64,000 bases of DNA from Clostridiales bacterium (lineage in GTDB: Bacteria; Bacillota; Sulfobacillia; RBS10-35). The stretch's first letter is position 1, and each line of letters starts with the position of its first letter. The notes beneath the pieces are model-generated. The model saw nothing but the letters and a program-made list of their open reading frames with translations, was not told the DNA's origin and searched no databases. The stretch covers positions 186,001 through 250,000 of the forward strand of contig JAHHQG010000025.1 of assembly GCA_018729555.1 (NCBI GenBank), read 5' to 3'. Positions 28,410 through 41,482 of the stretch are shown in pieces. The position numbers and the translations under genes are program-made.

Positions 28410-30250
28410 AACGGCCTCCCTTTGTCTTTCCGTCGGTGGACCTGGTGGAGGATCCGCGCCCCCGCTTTTCCTACCCCGACGATGACCCGGTGGAAAAGCC
28501 CTTCAACTGGCAGCAGATGCGCCGGCTCCTGGGCTACCTGAAGCCTTACCAGAAGACGGTGGGGCTGGCCCTTTTCATCACCCTGGTGGCCATGGGGACC
28601 CGCCTGGCCCTCCCGTACCTTTTGGGCCTCGCCATCGACCGGGCCATCCTGCAAAAGAACCTTTCCCTCCTGCACCTCTACGCCCTGGGTTACCTGGCCC
28701 TGCAGGTCATCTACTGGGGAGCTTCCTTTGTCCGCATCCGCCTGACCAACCGCATGGGGCAGGACGTCTTGCGGGACCTGCGACGCCAGCTCTTCCACCA
28801 TGTCCAGCGCCTCTCTTTCGACTTTTTCGACGGTCAGCCGGCAGGTCGCATCCTGGTGCGCCTCACCAACGACGTCAATGCCCTCAACGAGCTCATCAGC
28901 AACGCCCTGGTGAATACCCTGGGGGATATCTTCCTCCTCTTGGGGATCCTGGCCATGCTCTTTTACCTCCAGCCCCACCTGGCCCTGGCCTCCCTGGTGG
29001 TCCTCCCCCTTCTCATGTGGGCCTCCACGGGCCTGCGCCTCCGCATCCGGCGAGCCTGGCAGGCCGTCAGGATCCGCCTTTCCGCCATCAACTCCCACCT
29101 CAACGAAGCCCTCCAGGGCATGCGGGTGACCCAGGCCTTCCGCCAGGAGGAGGCCAACAGCTTCTTTTTCCGGGGCCTCATCTCCCGGTACTACCGGGCC
29201 TACATGAAGGCCACCCAGGAAAACGCCCAGTTCGGTCCCCTGGTGGAGCTGGCGGGCGCCCTGGGGACGGCGGTGGTGGTCCTCTATGGGGTGTATCTCC
29301 TCCGGCACGGCCAGATGGAAGTGGGGACCCTGGTGGCCTTCATCACCTATGTGGGGAACTTCTGGGAACCCATCTCCCGCCTGGGGCAGGTCTATAGCCT
29401 CCTGCTGGTGGCCATGGCCTCCAGCGAGCGCATCTTCGAGATCTTGGACACGCCCCCTTCCATCCCCGTGACGGTGGTGGGGGAGCGGCCGGCCCCCGTG
29501 ATCCGGGGGGAAGTGGAGTTCGACCGGGTGAGCTTTTCCTACGGCCGGGGAAGGGGTCTGGCCTTAAAAGACGTCTCCTTCCGGGTGGAGCCCGGCCAGA
29601 CGGTGGCCCTCGTGGGCCATACGGGGGCGGGAAAGACCACCATCGTCCAGCTCATCGGCCGCTTTTACGACGTCACATCGGGGTGCATCCGCATCGACGG
29701 GACGGATATCCGCCAGTACGACCTGGCCGCCCTCCGGTCCCAGGTGGCCTACGTCCTCCAGGAGACCTTCCTGTTCCAAGGGACCATCCGGGATAACATC
29801 CGCTACGGCCGCCTGGACGCCAGCGACGAAGAGGTGGAAGAAGCGGCCCGGGCCGTCCACTTCCACCGCTTTGTGGAGCGCCTGCCCCACGGCTACGACA
29901 CCTACGTCCAGGAGCGGGGCAGCCGCCTCTCCGCCGGCGAGCGCCAGCTCCTCTCCTTCGCTCGGGCCATCTTGGCCGATCCCCGCATCCTCATCCTGGA
30001 CGAAGCCACCAGCGCCATCGACACGGAAACGGAGATGCTGGTCCAGGATGCCCTCCGGGTCCTCTTGAAGGGGCGGACCTCCTTTGTGGTGGCCCACCGT
30101 CTTTCCACAGTGCGCCAGGCGGATCTCATCCTGGTCCTCAAAGACGGAGAGATTGTGGAGCGGGGGGATCACGCGACCCTGGCAGGGCGGGAAGGGTACT
30201 ACGCTCAGCTTTTGCAGGCCCAAAGGCGATTCTTTTTGCAGGAAGGCTAA
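28406..30250 (+). CDS. ABC exporter half-transporter, catalytic subunit (BmrD-like)
   Basis: 614 residues with a ~80-residue cytoplasmic lead, six-helix exporter domain and ATPase domain. Walker A GHTGAGKTT is near residue 407, signature LSAGERQLLSFARA near 511, and Walker B ILILDEATSAID near 530 has the catalytic Glu. The altered signature (A for second G) together with a normal Glu complements the partner, as expected for an asymmetric heterodimer. Coupled through ATGA to the first subunit. Confidence 0.93.
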   Translation: MKRPPFVFPSVDLVEDPRPRFSYPDDDPVEKPFNWQQMRRLLGYLKPYQKTVGLALFITLVAMGTRLALPYLLGLAIDRAILQKNLSLLHLYALGYLALQVIYWGASFVRIRLTNRMGQDVLRDLRRQLFHHVQRLSFDFFDGQPAGRILVRLTNDVNALNELISNALVNTLGDIFLLLGILAMLFYLQPHLALASLVVLPLLMWASTGLRLRIRRAWQAVRIRLSAINSHLNEALQGMRVTQAFRQEEANSFFFRGLISRYYRAYMKATQENAQFGPLVELAGALGTAVVVLYGVYLLRHGQMEVGTLVAFITYVGNFWEPISRLGQVYSLLLVAMASSERIFEILDTPPSIPVTVVGERPAPVIRGEVEFDRVSFSYGRGRGLALKDVSFRVEPGQTVALVGHTGAGKTTIVQLIGRFYDVTSGCIRIDGTDIRQYDLAALRSQVAYVLQETFLFQGTIRDNIRYGRLDASDEEVEEAARAVHFHRFVERLPHGYDTYVQERGSRLSAGERQLLSFARAILADPRILILDEATSAIDTETEMLVQDALRVLLKGRTSFVVAHRLSTVRQADLILVLKDGEIVERGDHATLAGREGYYAQLLQAQRRFFLQEG

Positions 30251-30263
30251 GGAGGGTGAAGGT

Positions 30264-30809
30264 GTGAAGGCCACCATCAGCGAGATCCTTTTGACGGAAG
30301 AGGCCATCCGCAACCGCGTCCTGGAGCTGGGCCGCCAGCTGGACCGGGATTACGACGGGCCCATTAAGATGATCTGCGTCCTCAAAGGGGCGGTTCCCTT
30401 TTTGGCGGACCTCATGCGGGCGGTGACGAAGCCCGTCTTCATCGATTTTCTCGCCGTCTCCAGCTACGGCCAGTCCAGCGAGTCGTCGGGGGTGGTCCGC
30501 CTCACGAAAGACCTGGATGAAAGCATCGAAGGGGAAGATGTCCTCATCGTGGAGGACATCATCGACACCGGCCTGACCCTCCAGTACCTCCGCCAGAACA
30601 TGCTGGCCCGCAAGCCCAAAAGCTTGAAGGTGGCCGTCCTCTTGGACAAGGTGGAGCGAAGGCGGGTGGATGTCCCCGTCGATTACGTGGGCTTCACCGT
30701 CCCCGACCGCTTCCTGGTGGGTTACGGCCTCGACTACGCCGGCCATTTCCGAAACCTCCCCTATGTGGCGGCTATCGATCTGGAGGAAGAAACCCATGGT
30801 GAAAGCTGA
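30264..30809 (+). CDS. hpt: Hypoxanthine phosphoribosyltransferase
   Basis: 181 residues; salvages hypoxanthine or guanine with PRPP to IMP/GMP. The PRPP-binding motif is VLIVEDIIDTGLTL near residue 93, and MICVLKGAVPFLADLMR and VPDRFLVGYGLDY are family blocks. GTG 30264 follows GGAGGGTGAAG, whereas the longer frame reads through the ABC gene. Overlaps the GMP-synthetase gene by 14 bases, linking two steps of guanine nucleotide supply. Confidence 0.95.
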   Translation: MKATISEILLTEEAIRNRVLELGRQLDRDYDGPIKMICVLKGAVPFLADLMRAVTKPVFIDFLAVSSYGQSSESSGVVRLTKDLDESIEGEDVLIVEDIIDTGLTLQYLRQNMLARKPKSLKVAVLLDKVERRRVDVPVDYVGFTVPDRFLVGYGLDYAGHFRNLPYVAAIDLEEETHGES

Positions 30810-31746
30810 GGACCTCATCGCCGCCATCCGGGAGGAAGTCGGGGACGGTCAAGCCTTGGTGGCCCTTTCCGGGGGTGTCGATTCCTTTGTGGCCGCCACC
30901 CTTGCAGGGAAGGCCCTGGGGGGACGGCTGCACCCGGTCCTGGTGGACCACGGCTTTCTCCGGGAAGGGGAGCGGGAGGAAGTGGAGGCGGCGGCGAAAG
31001 CGGTGGGGATGGACCTTCTCACCGTGGACGCCTCGGCCCGCTTTCTCGAGGCCCTCAAAGGGGTGACGGATCCCGAGGAAAAAAGGCGCCGCATCGGCCA
31101 CCTTTTCATCCAGGTCTTTGAGGAAACGGCCAGGGAACTGGAGGCCATCCACGGCCCCATCGGCTACCTGGTCCAGGGGACCATCCTCCCTGACGTGGCG
31201 GAGAGCCGGCCCCAAGGCGGGGGAGGGCCGGTGAAGTCCCACCACAACGTGGGGGGGCTCCCGGAAGCCATGGCCTTTCGCTTGGTGGAACCCTTGCGCC
31301 AGCTGGATAAGCCCGAGGTGAGGGAGCTGGGGAAGACCCTGGGGGTTCCCGAGACCATCCTCACCCGCCAGCCCTTTCCGGGGCCAGGGCTGGCGGTGCG
31401 GGTGGTGGGGGAAGTGACGGCGGAGCGGCTGGCCATGGTGAGGCGGGCCGATGCCATCGTCCGGCGGGAGATGGAGAAGGCCGGGTGGCACCAAACCCTC
31501 TGGCAGTATTTTGCCCTCCTCACGGGGAGCCCCTCGGTGGGCTACCGGGATGGGCGACGGGTGTACGGGGAAGTGGTGGCGGTGCGGGCGGTGGTGGCGG
31601 AGCGGGCAGAGCGGGCTGCTCCTGCCCCCCTTCCCCCGGAGTTTCTGGCTGTCCTCGCCGAAAGGATCCTCGCCGAGGTGCCGGGTCTCAGCCGGGTGGT
31701 GTACGACATCAGCCCCAAACCGCCCGCCACCATCGAATGGGAATAG
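30796..31746 (+). CDS. Stand-alone GMP synthetase ATP-pyrophosphatase subunit
   Basis: 316 residues corresponding to the C-terminal two domains of GuaA: the ATP-PPase P-loop SGGVDS near residue 26, GTILPDVAES and SHHNVGGLPE in the middle, and the dimerisation domain ending YDISPKPPATIEWE. No glutamine-amidotransferase domain is present, in the gene or beside it. Split synthetases are normal in archaea; most bacteria have a fused protein. It either works with a glutaminase subunit encoded elsewhere or uses ammonia. ATG 30796 lies inside hpt. Confidence 0.92.
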   Translation: MVKAEDLIAAIREEVGDGQALVALSGGVDSFVAATLAGKALGGRLHPVLVDHGFLREGEREEVEAAAKAVGMDLLTVDASARFLEALKGVTDPEEKRRRIGHLFIQVFEETARELEAIHGPIGYLVQGTILPDVAESRPQGGGGPVKSHHNVGGLPEAMAFRLVEPLRQLDKPEVRELGKTLGVPETILTRQPFPGPGLAVRVVGEVTAERLAMVRRADAIVRREMEKAGWHQTLWQYFALLTGSPSVGYRDGRRVYGEVVAVRAVVAERAERAAPAPLPPEFLAVLAERILAEVPGLSRVVYDISPKPPATIEWE

Positions 31747-31797
31747 CATAGCCGAAGGGAAGGGCGGCCATCCTAAGGGTGGAGGCCAAAAGGACCC

Positions 31798-32277
31798 TTG
31801 GGGCGGCGCGCTCTGGCCGTGGGGATTCTTCTCTCGGCACTTCTGGGGGGATGCTACAGCAGCCCCCCGGCCCAGATGCCGGCATCTCGGGAAGAAGTCC
31901 GGACGGTGGTGAGGGAAGAGCTGAAATCGGGAGAAGGCCGCACCGCCATCGAAGATGCCGTGCGGCGCCAGGGGATCGCCCCGGAGATCCAGCGCACCCT
32001 CATGACCCCCGAGGGCCAGCGCCTCATTCTGGACCAGGTGAAGGAGCTTTTGAAGACGCCGGAATTTAAAGAGGCCCTGGCCAAGGAAATGGCTTCCCTT
32101 ATGGCTTCGCCCGACGTGAAAAAGTCCCTTCAGGATGGGGTGAAGGAAGCCCTCATGTCCCTCATCAGCGGCGGTGGGGGAGGGGCGGGCGCCGGCGGTA
32201 CTTCCGGAGCCAAGGGAGCGGCCGGCGGCGGAGGCGGCGGTGGAGGACCCGGAGGCGGTGGGACCAGCGGGCCTTAA
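31798..32277 (+). CDS. GerD-like spore germination lipoprotein
   Basis: 159 residues. TTG 31798, after AAGGA, gives a lipoprotein signal with lipobox LLGGC (Cys ~17). The body is a chain of short amphipathic helices (EGRTAIEDAVRR; PEGQRLILDQVKELLKTPEF; SPDVKKSLQDGVKEAL) resembling GerD, an inner-membrane scaffold for germinant receptors. Residues ~122-159 are almost only Gly, Ala, Ser, Thr and Pro, which the Bacillus protein lacks. Assignment is by architecture; the nearby kinase also points to sporulation. Confidence 0.6.
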   Translation: MGRRALAVGILLSALLGGCYSSPPAQMPASREEVRTVVREELKSGEGRTAIEDAVRRQGIAPEIQRTLMTPEGQRLILDQVKELLKTPEFKEALAKEMASLMASPDVKKSLQDGVKEALMSLISGGGGGAGAGGTSGAKGAAGGGGGGGGPGGGGTSGP

Positions 32278-32291
32278 GTCGCCCTCTAAAC

Positions 32292-32312
32292 CGGGACGTT
32301 CGTCCCGATTTT
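32292..32312 (+). terminator. Short hairpin followed by ATTTTC
   Basis: CGGGAC / GTCCCG stem of six pairs with loop GTTC, followed by ATTTTCG, fourteen bases after the GerD-like gene. A weak intrinsic terminator. Confidence 0.55.
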
Positions 32313-32443
32313 CGTGTCGAAAGAAGGGCCTTTTCTCTCTTTATTTAAAACAATCTGTCGCTTTTGTGGATAAAGGCCGCCCAAGTGTCCTTTGAAGCCC
32401 CCTTCTTGCGACAGCCTGTCCAGGGCCTTGCCAAAGGGCCACA

Positions 32444-32468
32444 AGGAATTCGACCCCTTAAGAGGAAT
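32444..32468 (+). promoter_or_regulatory. Sigma-H-like promoter before the sensor kinase
   Basis: AGGAATT, an 11-base spacer, then GAGGAAT fits the sigma-H pattern (RnAGGAwww-N11/12-RnnGAAT) except for the first R. It would start transcription ~30 bases before the kinase start. Sigma-H control is typical of phosphorelay kinases. Judged by eye only. Confidence 0.4.
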
Positions 32469-33909
32469 CCTTCCAGAGGTTAGGTCGGCCCTCGAGGAGG
32501 ATATGGTGGCCCGCTCTCGACAGACGCCCCTGGGGCGGCTTCCCTACGCTCTGGCTCTTTTGATCGTGGCCCTTCTATGGGCCCTGGGTTTCCCCTTCCT
32601 GGCTTTGGCCTTTGCCGGCCTTCTCCTCGCCGGATACCGGGTGTGGGCCCCCGGTCTCTTCACCTTCTCCGTCCGGCCCCTTCCCCGAGGACCTATCTCC
32701 ATGGCGGCCCTCTGCCGCCTGGGACTCCTTTTGGGCGAAGGCATCTGGGTGGCGGCGCCCCGGAAGGGAAAGCTCCGGGTAGTGGCGGCGGCAGGCCGGG
32801 TGCCCTTTAGGGTGGACCAGGTCCTCCCCCGAGAAGTCTGCAAGGCCGGGCGGCCCCTTTGGTGGAGGGGCCGGCGGGTGGGGTGGTGGGGCGTGGTGGG
32901 TGAGGGGAGCCTTCCGGCCAGCTCCGCCCAGTCCTTGCAGAGGGAGATGGACCTTCTCCTGGCGGAGGCCCTCTCCCGCAGGGTTGCCCTTCGGCGCCTG
33001 GCGGTGGCGCCCACCTCCCTTCTCAAGACCCTCCCCTGCCCCGTCGCCTGGCTGGACCGAGAGGGGAGGGTCTTGGTGTGGACGGAGGAGGCGGCGGCCC
33101 TTTGCCCGGGCCTTCAAGAGGGCCGCTTCTGGGATGAGGTGGCTTCTTCCCTTCCCGAGGGGATCCGGGTGGAGGCCCGCTCCTGGCCGGCCGGGACCCT
33201 CCTCTACTTTCAAAAGGAAGTCTCCCTGGAAAAGGAGCGCTTTGCCGTCATGGGGCAGATGGCGGCCGTGGCAGCCCATGAGATCCGCAACCCCTTGACG
33301 GCCATCCAGGGGTTCTTGCAGCTTCTGCAAAAGGACCTGGAATCGCCCCGCCACAAGGAGTATCTGCGCATCGCCCTGGAGGAGATGGAAAGGATCGCCC
33401 ACCTGACCCAGGACATGCTGGTGATGGTCCGCCAGCCGCTGCGGGGGGAAGCTTCCTCCCTGGCCGAGGGGGTTGCGGCGGCGTGGGAGATCCTGCGGCC
33501 CCTGGCGGAGGCGGGGGGCCATCGCCTGGAGGTGGACATGCCCCAGGGCTCCTTGAAGGTGCCTCTTTCCGAGAGCCACCTCCGCCAGATCCTCCTGAAC
33601 CTCTTCCGGAATGCCCTGGAAGCCATGCCGGAAGGCGGGACGGTGCGCGTCCGAGCTTGGAAGCGGGCGGGGGAGATGGGCTTCTCGGTAGAAGATGAAG
33701 GACCGGGCATTCCGCCTGAAGAGATCCCCAAGATCTTTTCGCCCCTTTACACCACCAAAAAGGGCGGGACGGGCCTGGGCCTTCCGGTGGTAGGGGTCCT
33801 GGTGCAGATGTCGGGGGGCAAGGTGGACGTGGCCTCCTTGCCCAAAGGCGGGACCGCTTTCCGCCTGAGCTGGATCCTCCCCGCCGGGGCGGCGCCAGGG
33901 GACGGGCGG

Positions 33910-33915
33910 TATAAT
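33910..33915 (+). promoter_or_regulatory. -10 element TATAAT directly before pcrA
   Basis: A perfect TATAAT inside the kinase 3' end lies only seven bases before ATG 33923. No good -35 is visible at 16-18 bases. A transcript from here would start at or next to the ATG, implying a leaderless mRNA. Confidence 0.4.
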
Positions 33916-33922
33916 CGAAGCG

Positions 33923-38142
<4,220 letters not shown>

Positions 38143-38162
38143 CCGGAAAGGTAGGGTCCATT

Positions 38163-39647
38163 TTGTCCAACCAACGAAAGCGGCGATCATGGCGCGGGGG
38201 AGCCTTGGCCGGGGGGCTCCTCTTTTTGGCCGTCATCGGCCTGTATTTGGCCTGGGAAACCGGGAGGGGCAGCGCCCAGGGCCAAACTCCCTCGAAAGGC
38301 GAAGAGAGATCCTTCGTCCTTCTCTGGCCAGGTCCCTTTCCCGACCCGGGAGCCTGGTATGGGGTGCGATCCTCGTCGGGTTTTCCGGATGCCCCCCTAT
38401 GGGGAGACTGGCTGTACGAAAGCCTTCTAAAGCCGTCGCCGGAAGGCTGGCAGCCCGGCCTCGCCGTTTCCATGGAGAAGGAGGGGGAAGGCACCTACAC
38501 CTTGCGCCTCGATCCCCACGCCACCTGGTCCGACGGCAGCCCCCTCACGGCAGAGGACGTGGCGAGGGCCATCATGGCCGTGAGGGATGATCCCCAGAGC
38601 CCCTATCGGGAAGCGGCCCTGGCCCTTCGGGAAGGCGGCATCGGCTGGCGGGAAGAGGGGGGAGAAAGCCTTCTCACCCTGAGCTTTGAGAACCCCCCGG
38701 CCGGGAAAGCCCTCTTCGCCCTTCTCACCATGGGCATCGGGCCGGGGCCGGAGCGGCCCGGCCTCACCTCCGGCCCCTACGCCATGGAAAAGGCGGGGAA
38801 TGGGCTTCGGCTGACGCCCCGGCGGGAAGGCCTTCCGCCCGTGGAGCTACGGCCCCTTTCGGGGGAGGTATCCCTGAAAGATCTGGGAGGAAGGTTCCAT
38901 GCCTTTCCCCTGGAAGGCCCGGGGTTCCCCAAGGGGGTGGATCTCTGGGCGATGCCCCGCCCCTCCCTCACCTACCTGGCCTTAAACGCCCGGGTGCAGC
39001 CAGTGAACACCACCCTCACCCTTCCCCTGCGCCAGGCGCTGCGGGCATCCCTTGCCCCCATGGCGGGGAAGAGCCAGGTCCCCTTCCTCCTGCCGGCGGT
39101 GTCGCCCCTTCCCCGGGGGAACTGGGCCGCCCCATCCCTCGAGGTTTCCCCGCCGGCGGGGGATCCCCAGCGCCTCTTTCAAGAAGCGGGAGTAGATCCT
39201 CGGGAGCTGAAGCTTCCCCTGGCTTACCTGGCAGAGGATCCCTACCAGGAAGAGCTGGCCCGGGAGGTGGCGGCAGCTTTGGCGAAGCAAGGGGTGGAGG
39301 TAGACCTTACCCCCATGGATGCGCCGACCTTCGCCCGCCAGGTCTTCTTGCGGAAATCCTTTGCCTTGGCCCTCCTTCCCTGGTCGGCGGAGGGGGAGGG
39401 GATTCTCCCTCAGCTCCTCTGGCCGGGAAGCCTTCTCGCCCTCACAGGAGGGAAGGGGGAAAAGCTCCAAGCCCTCGGGGCATGGGAAGGGGAGGTTCCG
39501 GAGCTCCCCCGTCTCCTGGAGCTTTACCGGCAAGCCTGGGATGAAGCGGAGGCCCAGGCCCTCCTCCTTCCCCTCCGCCAGCTGGCCCAGGTGTGGGCGG
39601 CGGCACCGGGGATCGATCTCTCCCCCTTGGGATTTCAGCGGCCTTGA
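38163..39647 (+). CDS. Membrane-anchored peptide-binding-protein-like protein
   Basis: 494 residues. After a basic N-terminus there is one hydrophobic segment (~residues 14-33) with no lipobox cysteine, so the protein is anchored by an uncleaved helix or released after cleavage. The outer part resembles an SBP_bac_5 domain, with ATWSDGSPLTAEDVARAIMA as the clearest block, but the rest is divergent. TTG 38163 follows GGAAAGGTAGG. No transporter genes adjoin it; it lies between ligA and gatC. Could be a receptor-like relic or a sensor (inference). Confidence 0.65.
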   Translation: MSNQRKRRSWRGGALAGGLLFLAVIGLYLAWETGRGSAQGQTPSKGEERSFVLLWPGPFPDPGAWYGVRSSSGFPDAPLWGDWLYESLLKPSPEGWQPGLAVSMEKEGEGTYTLRLDPHATWSDGSPLTAEDVARAIMAVRDDPQSPYREAALALREGGIGWREEGGESLLTLSFENPPAGKALFALLTMGIGPGPERPGLTSGPYAMEKAGNGLRLTPRREGLPPVELRPLSGEVSLKDLGGRFHAFPLEGPGFPKGVDLWAMPRPSLTYLALNARVQPVNTTLTLPLRQALRASLAPMAGKSQVPFLLPAVSPLPRGNWAAPSLEVSPPAGDPQRLFQEAGVDPRELKLPLAYLAEDPYQEELAREVAAALAKQGVEVDLTPMDAPTFARQVFLRKSFALALLPWSAEGEGILPQLLWPGSLLALTGGKGEKLQALGAWEGEVPELPRLLELYRQAWDEAEAQALLLPLRQLAQVWAAAPGIDLSPLGFQRP

Positions 39648-39668
39648 GGGACTGCTACACTATCCCCT

Positions 39669-39989
39669 GTGAGGGAGGGACCACCCCTGATCATTTCCCG
39701 GGAAATATTGCGACAGCTTTCGACCACGGCTGCCCTGGAACTGACGCCGTCTGAGGAAGAAGAACTCCTATTGCAGCTGAACCGGGTTCTGGAGAGCCTC
39801 CGGGCCCTGGAGGCTGTGGATGGAAAAGAAGCGCCCCCCCTCCCCGCGGTGCCGGCAGCCGCCGTCTGGCGGACCGGCGATGAACCCCGGCCGTCCTTGG
39901 ACCGGGACATCGTCCTCCGTCAGGCCCCCGAGGCCCGAGAGGGCTTCTTCGTCGTCCCCACCATGGTGGGAGAGGGGGAGGAACGGTGA
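39669..39989 (+). CDS. gatC: Aspartyl/glutamyl-tRNA amidotransferase subunit C
   Basis: 106-residue small subunit stabilising GatA-GatB. The family pattern is seen as ISREILRQLSTTAALELTPSE and a C-terminal block with LRQAPEAREGFFVVPTMVG. GTG 39669 has no Shine-Dalgarno but sits seven bases after a TGCTACACT extended -10 (39653-39661), which would make it leaderless; CTG 39687, six bases after GGGAGGG, is an alternative start. Overlaps gatA. Confidence 0.92.
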   Translation: MREGPPLIISREILRQLSTTAALELTPSEEEELLLQLNRVLESLRALEAVDGKEAPPLPAVPAAAVWRTGDEPRPSLDRDIVLRQAPEAREGFFVVPTMVGEGEER

Positions 39990-41482
39990 CCCTCATCTGG
40001 GAGACGGCCCGCCGGCTGCGGCAAAAGGTGGTGCGGCGGGAGGTGTCGGCGGCGGAGGTGGTGAGGGCTTTCCTGGAACGGCAGGAGGCGGTGGAACCCA
40101 AAGTCCGCGCCTTCCTTCATCGGGTGCCGGAGGAAACCCTTCTGGAGGAAGCCCGCGCCCTGGACCGCCGCCTCGCCCAGGGGGAGGAGCCGGGGCCCCT
40201 CTGGGGGGTGCCGGTGGCCCTCAAGGACAACATGGCCGTCGAGGGGATGCCCATGACGGCCGCTTCCCGGATCCTGGAGGGCTATCATCCCCCTTATGAC
40301 GCCACGGTCGTGAAGAAGCTCCGGGAGGCCGGAGCCCTTTTGGTGGGCAAGACCAACCTGGACGAATGGGCCATGGGTTCTTCCACCGAAACCTCCGCTT
40401 TCGGCCCCACGGCCAACCCCTGGGATCGCCAAAGGGTGCCGGGGGGATCATCGGGAGGGGCAGCAGCGGCCGTGGCGGCGGGAGAAGTCCCCCTCAGCCT
40501 GGGGACCGATACGGGGGGAAGCATCCGGCAGCCTGCGTCCTTTTGCGGCGTGGTGGGCTTGAAGGCCACCTACGGCTACGTGTCCCGGTACGGGGTGGCC
40601 TCCCTGGCTTCCTCCCTGGACCATGTGGGGCCCCTGGCCCGGACAGTGGAGGATGCTGCGCTTTTGTACTACGTCATCCGCGGAAGGGATTCCCTGGACG
40701 GCCAGACCTGGGGGGCGCCGGAGGCCCCGGGGCACATCCCCGAACCCTTGGAATCCCTCAAAGGATGGCGCCTGGGTCTTCCCAAAGAAGCTTTCGCCCA
40801 TCCTGCCCTGGACCCCCAGGTGAAGGAAACCGTCCTGGCAGCGGTGGACCTTCTGGCGTCCCTGGGGGCGGAGGTGGAAGAGTGCTCCCTTCCCACCTTC
40901 GGTTTGAGCGTCGAAGCCTACCAAGTGCTCATGGCCATGGAGGCGGCCTCCAACCTCGCCCGGTATGACGGCATTCGGTACGGGCGGAGGATGGCGGGGC
41001 GGACGGTCCAGGAGCTCTACGAAAAGACTCGCGGTGAGGGACTGGGCACCGAAGTGAAGCGGCGGATCCTTCTGGGGACCTACCTGGCCCAGGCGCCCCA
41101 ATACCCCCTCCTCTGGGAGCGGGCCGACAAAGTCCGGCGCCTCCTGCGAAAGGAGATGGAGGACCTCTTCCATCGCTACCATCTCCTCATCACGCCCACG
41201 TCCCCCACGGTGGCGTTCCCCTTCGGGGCCCTGGAGGAAAACCCGGATCTTCGGGCCTACGCCGACATCTACACCATCCCCGCCAATCTCACGGGTGTGC
41301 CGGCCCTTTCCCTCCCCTGCGGCTTTGAGCCTCACCTGCCCGTGGGTCTTCAGCTCCTCGCCCCGTGGGGCCAAGAGGAAAAGCTCTTCCAGGTGGCACG
41401 TACCTATGAAGAAGAAGCCCGGTGGCCCCTCAAGCCCCCGCTGGGGGAAGGCACGGGCCTTGGGGGGAAGTTGGAGCCATGA
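39986..41482 (+). CDS. gatA: Aspartyl/glutamyl-tRNA amidotransferase subunit A
   Basis: 498-residue amidase that releases ammonia from glutamine for tRNA-dependent Gln/Asn synthesis. The Ser-cis-Ser-Lys triad lies in VALKDNMAV (~residue 75), VPGGSSGGAAAAVAAG (~150) and SLGTDTGGSIRQPASFCG (~172). GTG 39986 overlaps gatC. The gene order C-A-B is typical of Gram-positives. Confidence 0.98.
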   Translation: MTLIWETARRLRQKVVRREVSAAEVVRAFLERQEAVEPKVRAFLHRVPEETLLEEARALDRRLAQGEEPGPLWGVPVALKDNMAVEGMPMTAASRILEGYHPPYDATVVKKLREAGALLVGKTNLDEWAMGSSTETSAFGPTANPWDRQRVPGGSSGGAAAAVAAGEVPLSLGTDTGGSIRQPASFCGVVGLKATYGYVSRYGVASLASSLDHVGPLARTVEDAALLYYVIRGRDSLDGQTWGAPEAPGHIPEPLESLKGWRLGLPKEAFAHPALDPQVKETVLAAVDLLASLGAEVEECSLPTFGLSVEAYQVLMAMEAASNLARYDGIRYGRRMAGRTVQELYEKTRGEGLGTEVKRRILLGTYLAQAPQYPLLWERADKVRRLLRKEMEDLFHRYHLLITPTSPTVAFPFGALEENPDLRAYADIYTIPANLTGVPALSLPCGFEPHLPVGLQLLAPWGQEEKLFQVARTYEEEARWPLKPPLGEGTGLGGKLEP

